Shown: one piece after another, positions 50,790 through 59,697 of the stretch
Numbering within the stretch: the stretch's first letter is position 1
Layout: each line of letters begins with the position of its first letter
NCBI RefSeq assembly: GCF_004117055.1
Contig: NZ_CP026363.1
Coordinates: 3,733,501-3,797,500 of the forward strand
DNA from: Brevibacillus agri
GTDB taxonomy: Bacteria; Bacillota; Bacilli; Brevibacillales; Brevibacillaceae
DNA length: 64,000 bases
Direction of reading: 5' to 3'
Position numbers and translations under genes: made by a program
The notes under the pieces: generated by a model
Told to the model about the DNA's origin: nothing
The model's input: the letters and a program-made list of their open reading frames with translations, nothing else
Databases searched by the model: none

Positions 50790-52070
50790 CTACTTCGCTG
50801 GCCCTTCTGCAACGCCGCACCAGTCCAGCATGGTCAGCGCAAAAATCTCCGCGCAGCGGAACACGTCATCCAGCACGATGTACTCGTCCCGGTAGTGCGC
50901 GACCTGTGTGACGCCCGGCCCCACGACGATCGCAGGCGTGTCGGCCAGCGCCGTCAGCAAGCCTCCGTCTGTTCCCCATGGCGAAGCTTCCACGATCGCG
51001 CGCTCGCCAGTCACTGCCGCGAACTTGTCCTGCAAAATCTCCATGAGCGGATGATCTTGCGCGACATCTCCCGGCACCCAGCGCGCGCCGTACCACTCCA
51101 GCTCGACTGGCTGCTCGGCAAACCACGGATCGACCTCGGCCAGACGCTGCAAAGCCGTCTCCATCTCCGCCTTGGCATCGTCCATCTGCTCGCCAGGCGC
51201 TACTCCCATCCTGCCTTCCAGCTTGACGAGATCGGCGACGGACGACGGCCATTTTCCGCCTTCGATCACCCCGATATTGATCGGAATCGGGATCGGCAGC
51301 TTGGCGTACAGCGGATCGTCCAGGCGATCGTTGCGCTCTTTTTCCAGGCGGCCAATCGCTTGCACGACCAGCATGCTCTTCTCGATGGCGCTCACCCCTT
51401 CGTAGCGGGTGCCGCCGTGAGCAGAACGCCCCTTGACGGTCAGTCGGAACCACATCGAGCCTTGCTGTTTCGGGAAAATTTTCATGTTGGTCGGCTCAGG
51501 GATGAGCGCGGCATCTGCCTTGTAGCCGCGCAGAATCGTAGCGAGCGTTCCTGCTCCCCCGCTCTCTTCCTCCACGACGCTTTGGTAGATGACGTCCCCC
51601 TTCAGCCGCACGCCCAGCTTTTGCAAGACAGAGATCGCGAGCAGCGAGGACAGGTTGCCGCCCTTCATGTCTGTCGCGCCGCGGCCGTACAGCTTGCCAT
51701 CCGCTACTTTTCCGCTGAACGGATCGTCGCTCCACTGCGCGTAATCGCCAGCGGGAACGACATCGACGTGCCCGTTCAAAATGAGCGAGCGGCCATCGCC
51801 TGCGCCCTTCCAGACCCCGACGACGTTCGGACTGCCTTCAAACGTTTGGCGCGGCGACACGAAGTACGGATGCGAAACAAGCTCCTCCCCCGCCATGACC
51901 CACAAATCGACGTCCAGACCCATTTTCGCCAACAGCTCGGCGATGCTTTTTTGAATGGACTCCTCCGCTCCTTGCACACTCGGGCTTTGCACCCATTCCT
52001 GCAGCAGCTTGACGGAAGCCTCCCGATCTTTTTCCAACTGCTCTCGTATCAGCGCTTGCCAGTTCGCCAT
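50790..52070 (-). CDS. M20 family deacylase, YodQ-like (ArgE/DapE type)
   Basis: A 426-residue zinc-dependent amidohydrolase. Metal-ligand motifs are LNGHVDVVPAGD, YGRGATDMKGG and VVEEESGG, followed by SAHGGTRYEG in the dimerisation domain. In the Bacillus yod cluster such a protein is thought to remove the acetyl group from an N-acetylated beta-amino acid intermediate. It lies 33 bp after the CoA-transferase subunit gene. GGGGGAAG precedes the ATG. Confidence 0.85.
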   Translation of the reverse strand: MANWQALIREQLEKDREASVKLLQEWVQSPSVQGAEESIQKSIAELLAKMGLDVDLWVMAGEELVSHPYFVSPRQTFEGSPNVVGVWKGAGDGRSLILNGHVDVVPAGDYAQWSDDPFSGKVADGKLYGRGATDMKGGNLSSLLAISVLQKLGVRLKGDVIYQSVVEEESGGAGTLATILRGYKADAALIPEPTNMKIFPKQQGSMWFRLTVKGRSAHGGTRYEGVSAIEKSMLVVQAIGRLEKERNDRLDDPLYAKLPIPIPINIGVIEGGKWPSSVADLVKLEGRMGVAPGEQMDDAKAEMETALQRLAEVDPWFAEQPVELEWYGARWVPGDVAQDHPLMEILQDKFAAVTGERAIVEASPWGTDGGLLTALADTPAIVVGPGVTQVAHYRDEYIVLDDVFRCAEIFALTMLDWCGVAEGPAK

Positions 52071-52103
52071 GTTCTTCCCCCGTTCTTTTGGAATCGTCTT
52101 TGC

Positions 52104-52781
52104 CTAGCGGAATACGCCCACTTCTCCCTCTACCTTCAGTTCAGCTTCGGTGGCTCCGATCACATCGGCCACGCTGTACGGATACATGACCTCGCGCAAA
52201 TACAGGCCGTCCGGCTTCACTTCCATCACGGCCATATCGGTAATGATCCAGTCTGCCGCCTTGCTCGCTGTCAGCGGAAGCGAGCATTCGCGCACGATTT
52301 TGGAGCGGCCGTTTTTGTCGAGGTGCGTGGTTACGACCATGACCTTTTTCGCTTTTTGCGCCAGCTCCATCGCTCCGCCCATACCCGGCACGCGTTTGCC
52401 TGGCACGATCCAGTTGGCGATATCCCCGTTTTGGCTCACTTCGAGGACGCCGAGGATCGTCATGTCCAGCAAGCCGCGGCGAATGATCGCAAAGGCCGTG
52501 GCACTGTCAAAAAAAGACGCCCCCGCCGCAAGCGTGACCGGAAAACCGCCCGCATTGCACAGCATGGCGTTTTCCTCTCCTTTGGCCGGGCTCGGTCCGG
52601 TACCCAATATGCCGTTTTCCGCGTGAAACATGACGCGTTTGTTAGCAGGGATAAAATCGGCCACCAGCGTAGGAATGCCGATCCCCAAATTGATAATCAT
52701 GCCGTCCTCGACTTCCATCGCCGCCCTGCGCGCGATTCGCTCGCGGTAGCTCTCGGTCTCTTTTACTTCTCCCACGCCCAT
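52104..52781 (-). CDS. 3-oxoacid CoA-transferase subunit B, YodR-like
   Basis: A 225-residue CoA-transferase beta subunit. The catalytic Glu lies in FHAENGILG, with NLGIGIPTLVADF before it and GGAMELAQKAKKV after. With the A subunit it transfers CoA between an acid and an acyl-CoA; in the yod pathway the substrate is probably a beta-keto or beta-amino acid derived from lysine. Its start overlaps the A-subunit gene by 19 bp. Confidence 0.88.
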   Translation of the reverse strand: MGVGEVKETESYRERIARRAAMEVEDGMIINLGIGIPTLVADFIPANKRVMFHAENGILGTGPSPAKGEENAMLCNAGGFPVTLAAGASFFDSATAFAIIRRGLLDMTILGVLEVSQNGDIANWIVPGKRVPGMGGAMELAQKAKKVMVVTTHLDKNGRSKIVRECSLPLTASKAADWIITDMAVMEVKPDGLYLREVMYPYSVADVIGATEAELKVEGEVGVFR

Positions 52782-53455
52782 TGCCAGTTCACCCCTTCAC
52801 TTTGCACGATGTAGTTGACGAAGACGCCAGGCGTGACGATTTCTTCCGGGTCCAGCTCGCCTACCTCGACAATCTCGTCCGCTTCCACGATCGTAATATC
52901 GCCCGCCATCGCCACGAGCGGATTAAAGTTGCGCGCGCTCGTATCGTACACCAGGTTGCCGAAGCGGTCCGCTTTTTTCGCATGGACGATCGCCACTTCC
53001 GCCGTCAGCGGCGTCTCCAGCAGGTACTCTTTTCCGTCCAGCACGACTTTTTGCTTGCCTTTTTCCGCGATCGTGCCAATGCCGACGTCGGAGAGAATCC
53101 CGCCCAGACCGACGCCGCCCGCCCGTACACGCTCGGCGAGAATCCCCTGCGGGCAAAACTCGACCTCAAGCTCGCCTGCCGTCATTTGCGCCCCTGCGTT
53201 CGGGTTGGAGCCGATGTGAGAGGCAATCACTTTTTTCACGCGTCGTTCTGTCACCAGCTTGCCGATTCCGATGTGCGGAAACGCCGTGTCGTTGCTAATC
53301 AGCGTCAAGTCGCGCACACCCAGATCCAAAATGCCCTGGATCAGTGTCGGCGGATTGCCTACCCCGCCAAAGCCGCCCGCGAGCAGCGTCATCCCATCGC
53401 GAAAATGGGACAACGCCTCCTGTACGGTCACCACTTTATCAAAACGGTTTGTCAT
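52763..53455 (-). CDS. 3-oxoacid CoA-transferase subunit A, YodS-like
   Basis: A 230-residue CoA-transferase alpha subunit with GMTLLAGGFGGVGNPPTLIQGIL near the N-terminus and FCPQGILAERVRAGGVGLGGILSDVG, the usual family pattern. It pairs with the overlapping B subunit. AGGGGGGGAG precedes the ATG. It follows the aminotransferase gene by 15 bp, so all four yod-type genes are one transcription unit. Confidence 0.88.
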   Translation of the reverse strand: MTNRFDKVVTVQEALSHFRDGMTLLAGGFGGVGNPPTLIQGILDLGVRDLTLISNDTAFPHIGIGKLVTERRVKKVIASHIGSNPNAGAQMTAGELEVEFCPQGILAERVRAGGVGLGGILSDVGIGTIAEKGKQKVVLDGKEYLLETPLTAEVAIVHAKKADRFGNLVYDTSARNFNPLVAMAGDITIVEADEIVEVGELDPEEIVTPGVFVNYIVQSEGVNWQWAWEK

Positions 53456-53470
53456 TTCAGTCTCCCCCCT

Positions 53471-54823
53471 CTAGCCAATCAGCGCCTTGTCTTTTAGCTC
53501 CTGCTGGACGCTGACAATCGCATCTTTCAAGAGGGCGATCAGTTCATCAATCTGCTCTTTTGTAATCGTCAGCGGCGGGGAAACGATGATCGAGTCTCCT
53601 GCCACGCCTTCGATTCCCCCCATGGCGGGATAGATGAGCAGACCTTTTTCGAATGCCTTCGCGATGACCTTGGACGCCACTCCTTCTGACAAGGCGAACG
53701 GCTCTTTCGTTTCTTTGTTTTTGACAAATTCCAGACCGCAGAGCATGCCCAAACCGCGCGCCTCGCCAATCAGCGGCAATTCATCTGCCAGCTCTTGCAG
53801 GCGAGACAGCAAGTAAGCGCCTTGCTCGGCCGCTTTCTCGATCAGGCCGTGCTTCTCGACGTACTTCAAAACCGCGAGCGAGACGGCAGCAGACTGCGGG
53901 TTGGCGCTGTATGTGTGTCCCGCCATAATCAGCCCGCTTCCCTGGGTGATCGTCTCGATAATTTCATCCGTCACCATCGTGGCAGCCATCGGCGTATAGC
54001 CGGCGCTCATCCCTTTGCCAAGCGTCATCAGGTCAGGCACGACACCCCAGTGATCGACCCCGAACGCTTTTCCGGTGCGCCCTACCCCTGTCATCACTTC
54101 GTCGGCGATGAACAGCACTTCGTACTTGTCGCAAATTTCGCGAATCCGCTGGAAGTAGCCGTCTGGCGGGACGACCGCGCCACCGGAAGCCCCGATAACC
54201 GGCTCCGCGATAAAGGCCGCCACCTGCTCGGCTCCGACGCGCAGAATGGCCCGCTCCAGCTCATTCGCGCATTCCAGGGCGTACGCTTCCAGCGACATGC
54301 CTGCTGGTCTGCGGTACGGATACGGCCCGGTAATCGTCGGATAGTCCTCCAAAAGCGGAACGAAGCGCTTCCGGCGCAGCACGTGCCCCGACATGGAGAG
54401 CGCCCCCATGGTGATGCCGTGGTAGCTCATCCAGCGGGAGATGATTCTGTTTTTCGTCGGCCTGCCTTTTTCCTGCCAGTATTGGATCGCGATTTTTTGC
54501 GCTGTCTCCGTCGCTTCGGAGCCGCTGCTCACAAAAAACGTCCAGTTCAACGAACCTGGCGCCCACTCGGCCAGCTTCGCCCCCAGCTCCTCCACAGCGT
54601 CGCTGCTGAAGTGCGAGCGGTACGCAAACGATACTTCTTTGGCCTGCTGGTACATCGCTTCGGCGACTTCTTCCACCCCGTGGCCGATGCTCGCGGTCAC
54701 AGCCCCGCTGCAGCCGTCGATATAGCGCTTGCCGTCTTTATCGTATAAATAAATGCCTTTGCCATGAGAAATGAACGGATACGTCTTGCCCAACTCCGGT
54801 TTGATTACATAGCTTCTGCTCAT
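53471..54823 (-). CDS. Class III aminotransferase, YodT-like
   Basis: A 450-residue PLP-dependent omega-aminotransferase. The PLP Lys is in MTLGKGMSAGYTPM, with the Asp pair partner in LFIADEVMTGVGRTG, and GSEATETAQKIA binds the cofactor phosphate. YodT is proposed to act on N-acetyl-beta-lysine or its product. It is the first gene of the yod-type operon here. ATG 54823 has AGGTG nine bases upstream; a GTG four codons earlier is the alternative. Confidence 0.88.
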   Translation of the reverse strand: MSRSYVIKPELGKTYPFISHGKGIYLYDKDGKRYIDGCSGAVTASIGHGVEEVAEAMYQQAKEVSFAYRSHFSSDAVEELGAKLAEWAPGSLNWTFFVSSGSEATETAQKIAIQYWQEKGRPTKNRIISRWMSYHGITMGALSMSGHVLRRKRFVPLLEDYPTITGPYPYRRPAGMSLEAYALECANELERAILRVGAEQVAAFIAEPVIGASGGAVVPPDGYFQRIREICDKYEVLFIADEVMTGVGRTGKAFGVDHWGVVPDLMTLGKGMSAGYTPMAATMVTDEIIETITQGSGLIMAGHTYSANPQSAAVSLAVLKYVEKHGLIEKAAEQGAYLLSRLQELADELPLIGEARGLGMLCGLEFVKNKETKEPFALSEGVASKVIAKAFEKGLLIYPAMGGIEGVAGDSIIVSPPLTITKEQIDELIALLKDAIVSVQQELKDKALIG

Positions 54824-54916
54824 GATCGTCGCCACCTCGCTTATTCTCTCCCTCTATCCTAGCTGACCTGTGCGGTTCATCCATCCGACGCGCTGGCAAA
54901 AAAATATGGCGAAGAG

Positions 54917-54939
54917 ACAAAATCTTTTGTACATTTTGT
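54917..54939 (+). promoter_or_regulatory. Operator-like inverted repeat between yodT-like and PucR genes
   Basis: ACAAAAT (54917-54923) and ATTTTGT (54933-54939) form a 7-9-7 inverted repeat upstream of both divergent genes. It is a candidate binding site for the PucR-type regulator encoded next to it. Confidence 0.4.
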
Positions 54940-54971
54940 ATAAAGAACTTTGCAACACGGAGGTGTGCCTC

Positions 54972-56516
54972 GTGACGATTACGATCAGAGAGGCTCTGCA
55001 ACTGCCTGACATGGTGCAGACGCGGTTGATCGCCGGAGCGGGCGGACTGGACAATCCGATTCGCTGGGTGACGATTGTCGAGGTGCTCGAAGACGCCAGT
55101 CGGCTGCAGGAAGGCGAGTTTTTGATTACGACCGGATTCGGCCTCGCTGAAAATATGGAGCGGCAAAGCTCGTTCATTCCGACGTTGGCGAGACAAAAGC
55201 TGAGCGGAGTCGCCATCCATACCGGATTTTACTTGCGGGAAATTCCCGAAAGCTTTCTTGAGCTGGCTGATCGCCACCAGCTCCCGCTCATCGAAATTCC
55301 GACCGAAATCAACTTCTCGACGATTACCAGAGCCATTTTGCAGCCGATCGTCAACCGGCAGTTCGAGACGCTCGCCTATTCGCAGGCGATCCACAACCGG
55401 ATGATCGACGCAGCCCTGTCCAAAGGCGGTCTGCCTGCCATCGCCGCCGAGTTGGCAGAGCTGACGGGCGGCGGCGTGACGCTTTTGGATGCGCTCGGCT
55501 TTGAAGTGACCCAGCACGGCTGCCCGACAGCGCCGACCGATGACGAAGCGAGAGAGCACGTGCATACGGTACCCATCCGCGCCAGTCGCGAGCATTTCGG
55601 CACGCTCAGCCTGGCCAAGCCGCGGGAAGCGTGGAAGGAGCTGGACGATGTGGCGCTCCAGCACGCAGCTACCTTGTGTGCGCTCGAATATGTAAAAGAA
55701 CGCGCCGTTTCTGCGACAGAATGGCGGCTGAAAGGCGACTTCGTCGAGGAGCTTTTAAACGGAAAGCCGATGAGTCCGCAAGAGCTGGAAAGCCGCTGTC
55801 GCATGCTCGGATACCCGTTGTCGGGCAAGCATCTCGTCGTGGCCGTCAAGGTGGACACTGCCGAACCGGACAGGCTCGGGGAGCTGCACCAAAGCGCCAT
55901 CACGCTGATGCGCAGGCTTTGCGACCGCCACCAGCGCTCGTATTTGCTGCGAGAACGGCCTCATTGCCTGCTGTTCGTGCTGCCCGATGACCGGACGAGC
56001 CTGCAGCTCTTGGAGCAGTTCACAGCCCGCTGGGAGGGGCTGCATTCCTCCACTCCCTTGCAGGTCGCCATCAGCAATCCGCGCGATCAGTTGACAGATG
56101 TTTCTGGCGCGTCCGAGGAAGCCATGTTCGCGCTGCAAGCCTATCCCTTGCTCGCTCGCGCCCCGCAAATGCTGCGCTACCGGGACATGCAAGGCTACCA
56201 GTTCCTGTTTCCTTACCACCGCGACGAGCAGAGCATGCTCGGCTTGTGGAAGCCGATCCTGGAGCCGTTGATTCGCTACGACAGCAAATACAACCAGCAG
56301 CTTCTGGAGACGCTGGAGGTGTACCTCGCGCAAAACGGGAACGGCCTGCAAGCCTCCCAAGCGTTATATATTCACCGCCACACCTTGAAATACCGCCTGA
56401 CCCAGATCGAGGAAAAAACAGGCTACCGCCTGGAGGATGCCCATCAGCGCTGGCAGCTTCAACTGGCGCTCATGGCCCGCCGCCTGCAGCAGCAACTGTT
56501 TCCTTCCCGCGAGTAG
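54972..56516 (+). CDS. PucR-family transcriptional regulator
   Basis: A 514-residue regulator. The N-terminal PucR domain begins TITIREALQLPDMVQTRLIAGAGGLDNPIRWVTIVEVLED; a central GGDEF-like middle domain follows; the C-terminal helix-turn-helix is NGLQASQALYIHRHTLKYRLTQIEEKTGYRLEDAHQRWQLQLAL. It starts at GTG with GGAGG eight bases before. Placed between ablB and the yodT-S-R-Q-like operon and divergent from the latter, it is its probable regulator, responding to lysine-derived or nitrogen metabolites. Confidence 0.88.
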   Translation: MTITIREALQLPDMVQTRLIAGAGGLDNPIRWVTIVEVLEDASRLQEGEFLITTGFGLAENMERQSSFIPTLARQKLSGVAIHTGFYLREIPESFLELADRHQLPLIEIPTEINFSTITRAILQPIVNRQFETLAYSQAIHNRMIDAALSKGGLPAIAAELAELTGGGVTLLDALGFEVTQHGCPTAPTDDEAREHVHTVPIRASREHFGTLSLAKPREAWKELDDVALQHAATLCALEYVKERAVSATEWRLKGDFVEELLNGKPMSPQELESRCRMLGYPLSGKHLVVAVKVDTAEPDRLGELHQSAITLMRRLCDRHQRSYLLRERPHCLLFVLPDDRTSLQLLEQFTARWEGLHSSTPLQVAISNPRDQLTDVSGASEEAMFALQAYPLLARAPQMLRYRDMQGYQFLFPYHRDEQSMLGLWKPILEPLIRYDSKYNQQLLETLEVYLAQNGNGLQASQALYIHRHTLKYRLTQIEEKTGYRLEDAHQRWQLQLALMARRLQQQLFPSRE

Positions 56517-56518
56517 CC

Positions 56519-57373
56519 TTATTCGTCCCTGGTTTGCCGCAGCGGCTTCACCCAGATGTTCATATCTTCGAATCCGGAAAAAATCGTGCAGTTGTTGATG
56601 AGCCGACCGCGGTATTCATAGCCCATCTTGGCTGCTGTCACGTTCATCCCGGCCGATTGCGCCCGGGTCAAGGTATAGAGATAGTAAATCCCTGCCTCCT
56701 CCATCTTTTTTTCCAGAGCGCAAAACAGCGGCTGGAGGAGGCCTTTTCCGGCGTGATCGGGGTGGGTGGCACAGTCGGTCATCTCCGCCGAGCCCATCCG
56801 CTCCGACACTTCGGCAGACGCTGCGCAGGCGATCTTCCCGGCATGCTCGACGACGAAGTACACCGTCCCCTCCTGCATCGTCTTGCGCACGTAATGCGGA
56901 TCATCCATGGGGGTAGGATACGTCGCGAACACAAGGCCGTACAGGCGTGCCAGCTCCTCTGCATCTGCCTCTGTTGCCGGACGCATGCTGTACCCTTCCG
57001 GCAGCGGCTTTTCTTCCCCCGCTCCCGCCTTTGCCAGACTCAGCGCCAAAATTTCCTCCGCCAGCTCAGGCGCTGTCGACGTCGCCCGTTCCTCTGTCAC
57101 ATACGCCGTGAGCATGTAGGCATTTTCTCCGCGAAAAAATCCGTCAATGACCCCTTCCTGCCGATAGCCAAGCGCGAGCCACTCCGCTACGTCCCGCTTT
57201 TTCCCGTAGACGATCAGCTTGGTGGCATTCGACTTCTCGGCCACCTGCCGCAGCATCTGGTCGTATTCCTTCAGCCGCGCCCGGTCGTACAGATGCAGCT
57301 TGACCCTGCGGTTTTGCCGATCGTCCACCAAATCGCCCGCAGCGAGCATTTCCTCAATCTGTGTCTGTGTCAT
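56519..57373 (-). CDS. ablB: Beta-lysine N-acetyltransferase (YodP-like)
   Basis: A 284-residue protein: an N-terminal region (RVKLHLYDRARLKEYDQMLRQVAEKSNATKLIVYGKKRDVAEWLALGYRQEGVIDGFFRGENAYMLT summarised by FRGENAYML) and a C-terminal GNAT domain with MTDCATHPDHAGKGLLQPLF for acetyl-CoA binding. This is the AblB/YodP family, which acetylates beta-lysine made by lysine 2,3-aminomutase (AblA/KamA); the mutase gene is not in this window. It converges on the PucR gene with only two bases between stops, and has AGGGGAGGGG before ATG 57373. Confidence 0.85.
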   Translation of the reverse strand: MTQTQIEEMLAAGDLVDDRQNRRVKLHLYDRARLKEYDQMLRQVAEKSNATKLIVYGKKRDVAEWLALGYRQEGVIDGFFRGENAYMLTAYVTEERATSTAPELAEEILALSLAKAGAGEEKPLPEGYSMRPATEADAEELARLYGLVFATYPTPMDDPHYVRKTMQEGTVYFVVEHAGKIACAASAEVSERMGSAEMTDCATHPDHAGKGLLQPLFCALEKKMEEAGIYYLYTLTRAQSAGMNVTAAKMGYEYRGRLINNCTIFSGFEDMNIWVKPLRQTRDE

Positions 57374-57565
57374 GAAACTACCCCTCCCCTTTGTTTCCTT
57401 GTGCTTTCATTGTAGCAAATGGAGCTTCTCCGTCATCTGCCAATCTGTATAAAAAGTGGGCAGCCAGGCACAAATGCGGGCAGGTTGGGCATTCGACGAG
57501 CGCCATTTTCCCTATTGGTTCATAAGATGAAGGGAGTTGCTCCATCTGGGAAGGAGGGGGTATTA

Positions 57566-57649
57566 ATGAGCTGCAGCAGAAACAACGATTTCGCCCTTGT
57601 TTTGGTCCTGTTCGTTCTCCTCGTCATCGTTCTCGTCTCAATCTCATAG
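57566..57649 (+). CDS. YjcZ-type small sporulation membrane protein
   Basis: A 27-residue micro-protein, MSCSRNNDFALVLVLFVLL followed by more Val/Ile/Leu and SIS. The short polar start and a single hydrophobic helix (FALxVxLFVLLxIV) match the YjcZ-family sporulation peptides of Bacilli. GGAGGGGG sits six bases before the ATG, an excellent site. CATAAGAT near 57523 resembles a sporulation sigma -10 element. Probably membrane-inserted during sporulation. Confidence 0.75.
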   Translation: MSCSRNNDFALVLVLFVLLVIVLVSIS

Positions 57650-57744
57650 AATCTCTTTTGTGCCCCTCAGGATAGGTAGTATCGAGGGGCCACTTACATA
57701 TGCATGTAATATGCATGACACGTCTGAGAAGGGAGGAAGCCCAC

Positions 57745-58473
57745 GTGTCCACACTTGTGTTCGCGCATCGCGGCGCTTCCGGCCTGTATCCGGAAAACAC
57801 GATGGAAGCCTTTCACGCTGCTGTCCGCAAGCGGGCGGACGGGATTGAGTTGGACGTCCAGCTAAGCCGCGACAACAAGCTGGCCGTCATTCACGATCAC
57901 CGACTGGAACGGACGACAAACGGCTCCGGTCCTGTGCGCGGCTATACGATGCGGGAGCTGCGCCAGCTTCGCGCAGACAAAACTTGCTCCACGCGTTATC
58001 CAAAAGCCCGGATTCCCGTTTTGCGCGAGGTATTTCAAGCCTTTTCCGATACATCGTTACGCTTTATTATCGAATTGAAAAATTTTTTTCAAAACCAGCC
58101 CCACCTTGAAGAAAAAGTCATTGAGCTGATCCAGCGCTATCAGCTCACGGAGCGAACGATCATTTCCACGTTCAACTTCGACAGTTTGTTGCGCATCAAA
58201 GAACTGGATCCTGCGCAAACGACCGGCCTTTTATACGTCGGCCCGCTCGCAAAACCGTGGGCAGTCGCAAGCCAGTATCGTTGCGAGCAGTTGCACGTCC
58301 CGTACGACCAGCTCACACGCGAACTGGTTCAACAGGCCAAACAGCGCCAGTTGACCGTCTACGGCTGGACGGTAAACAGCAGTCGGCAAATCCAGCGGGC
58401 CGTCGATATCGGCGTGGACGGGATCATTACCAACTATCCGGGGCGCGCCAGAAAAATCATCCATGTTGAATAG
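57745..58473 (+). CDS. Glycerophosphodiester phosphodiesterase
   Basis: A 242-residue GDPD-family TIM-barrel enzyme, splitting glycerophosphodiesters to glycerol-3-phosphate and alcohol. Motifs: FAHRGASGLYPENTMEAF, the metal-ligand ELDVQLSRDNKLAVIHDHRLERTTNG, and the C-terminal GWTVNSSRQIQRAVDIGVDGIITNYPG. It is of the cytosolic (UgpQ/YhdW) type with no signal peptide. GGGAGG lies eight bases before GTG 57745; a terminator follows. Confidence 0.9.
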   Translation: MSTLVFAHRGASGLYPENTMEAFHAAVRKRADGIELDVQLSRDNKLAVIHDHRLERTTNGSGPVRGYTMRELRQLRADKTCSTRYPKARIPVLREVFQAFSDTSLRFIIELKNFFQNQPHLEEKVIELIQRYQLTERTIISTFNFDSLLRIKELDPAQTTGLLYVGPLAKPWAVASQYRCEQLHVPYDQLTRELVQQAKQRQLTVYGWTVNSSRQIQRAVDIGVDGIITNYPGRARKIIHVE

Positions 58474-58478
58474 CCACG

Positions 58479-58511
58479 AAAAAAGGAGCCTTCTCGGAGG
58501 CTCCTTTTTGT
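58479..58511 (+). terminator. Bidirectional terminator
   Basis: AAAAGGAGCC pairs with GGCTCCTTTT and further T. It separates the glycerophosphodiesterase gene from the convergent radical SAM gene. Confidence 0.85.
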
Positions 58512-58525
58512 TTATCAATCAACTT

Positions 58526-59494
58526 TTACCTGTGCGGAACATAAAACTTCCCTTGCCAACTGTTTCGGCGGTTCAGCTCGGCATTGATCCCGTTCAGCAC
58601 TTCCCACTTCTTGCGGCTCCACATCGGACCGATCAGCAAATCCTTTGGCCCGTCGCCTGTGATGCGGTGGACGATCATTTCCGGCGGCAAAATTTCAAGT
58701 GTATCGACGACGAGCTTGGTGTACTCCTCCTGCGAAAGAAATTCCAGCAGGCCCGCTTCGTACTGCTTGACCATCGGCGTCTTGCGCAGCAGGTGCAGCA
58801 AATGAATTTTGATCCCTTGCACGTCGAGATGGGCGACCGCATCGGCCGTCTGCATCATTTCTTCGTGCGATTCTCCCGGCAACCCGTAGATGATGTGCGT
58901 ACAGACGCGAATGTTGTGCTTGCGCAGCCTCTCCACCGCATCGACATAGCAGGCGTAGTCGTGCGCCCGGTTAATCAGTTGCGCGGTATGCTCGTGGATC
59001 GTTTGCAGGCCCAGCTCCACCCACAGATACGTCCGCTCGTTCAACTCCGCCAAATACTCCACCACATCGTCCGGGAGGCAGTCAGGACGCGTTGCGATCG
59101 AGAGGCCGACAACTCCTTCCTGCCGGAGAATGACCTCGTACATCTCGCGCAGTTCGTCTACAGGGGCGTACGTGTTCGTGTACGCCTGGAAAAAGCCAAG
59201 GTATTTGGCCTGGGGCCACTTTTCATGCATCCGGGTTTTCACATCGTGAAACTGGCGCTTTAGATCCATTCTCCGGTCCCCGGCAAAATCGCCGGAGCCG
59301 CGCGCACTGCAAAACGTGCAGCCACCCGTCGCGACCTTGCCGTCCCGGTTCGGGCAACTGAAGCCCCCGTCCAGCGGAACCTTGAAAATTTTTTCGTGAA
59401 AAGTCGAACGCAAATGGTAGTTCCATGTATGGTATCGTTTATCTCCCCACAGCAAGGGAGTATCGTGATCGCAATGTTGTGGTGCGAGCTTCAT
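58526..59494 (-). CDS. ytqA: TIGR01212/YtqA-family radical SAM protein
   Basis: A 322-residue radical SAM protein. The iron-sulfur site is CPNRDGKVATGGCTFCSARGSGDF (C-x11-C-x2-C form, unusual spacing that marks this family). Other parts include LSIATRPDCLPD, ELGLQTIHEHTAQLINR and HIIYGLPGESHEEM. The reaction of YtqA proteins is unknown; RNA-modification-like roles have been suggested. ATG 59494 has GAGGAGG eight bases upstream. In B. subtilis, ytqA lies next to a methyltransferase gene (ytqB); here it does not. Confidence 0.88.
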   Translation of the reverse strand: MKLAPQHCDHDTPLLWGDKRYHTWNYHLRSTFHEKIFKVPLDGGFSCPNRDGKVATGGCTFCSARGSGDFAGDRRMDLKRQFHDVKTRMHEKWPQAKYLGFFQAYTNTYAPVDELREMYEVILRQEGVVGLSIATRPDCLPDDVVEYLAELNERTYLWVELGLQTIHEHTAQLINRAHDYACYVDAVERLRKHNIRVCTHIIYGLPGESHEEMMQTADAVAHLDVQGIKIHLLHLLRKTPMVKQYEAGLLEFLSQEEYTKLVVDTLEILPPEMIVHRITGDGPKDLLIGPMWSRKKWEVLNGINAELNRRNSWQGKFYVPHR

Positions 59495-59651
59495 CGCCGT
59501 ATTCCTCCTCGTGGCCCGGCTGCGGGTTCGGTTTTGTCCGCGCAGCCAACGCTCAGGGTGCCTTTTTCCCAGTTGCAACGCTTTCTCTTTTCGTGTGGTG
59601 ATCGCGTTATTATACCAGATCACAGGCTCCTTTCGCCACTTTCGCTAACAG

Positions 59652-59686
59652 AAAAACCACAGGGCGAGATGCACCTGTGGTCTTTT
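59652..59686 (-). terminator. Terminator of the glycosyltransferase gene
   Basis: ACCACAGG pairs with CCTGTGGT; a T-run follows on the minus strand (AAAAA on the plus side at 59650). Confidence 0.8.
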
Positions 59687-59697
59687 GCTTCACGTGC

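Noticed and set aside
50895..52814. A 639-codon plus-strand frame opposite the YodQ/YodR-like genes.
   Set aside because: Composition is His/Arg-rich shadow sequence; both minus-strand genes have intact active sites.
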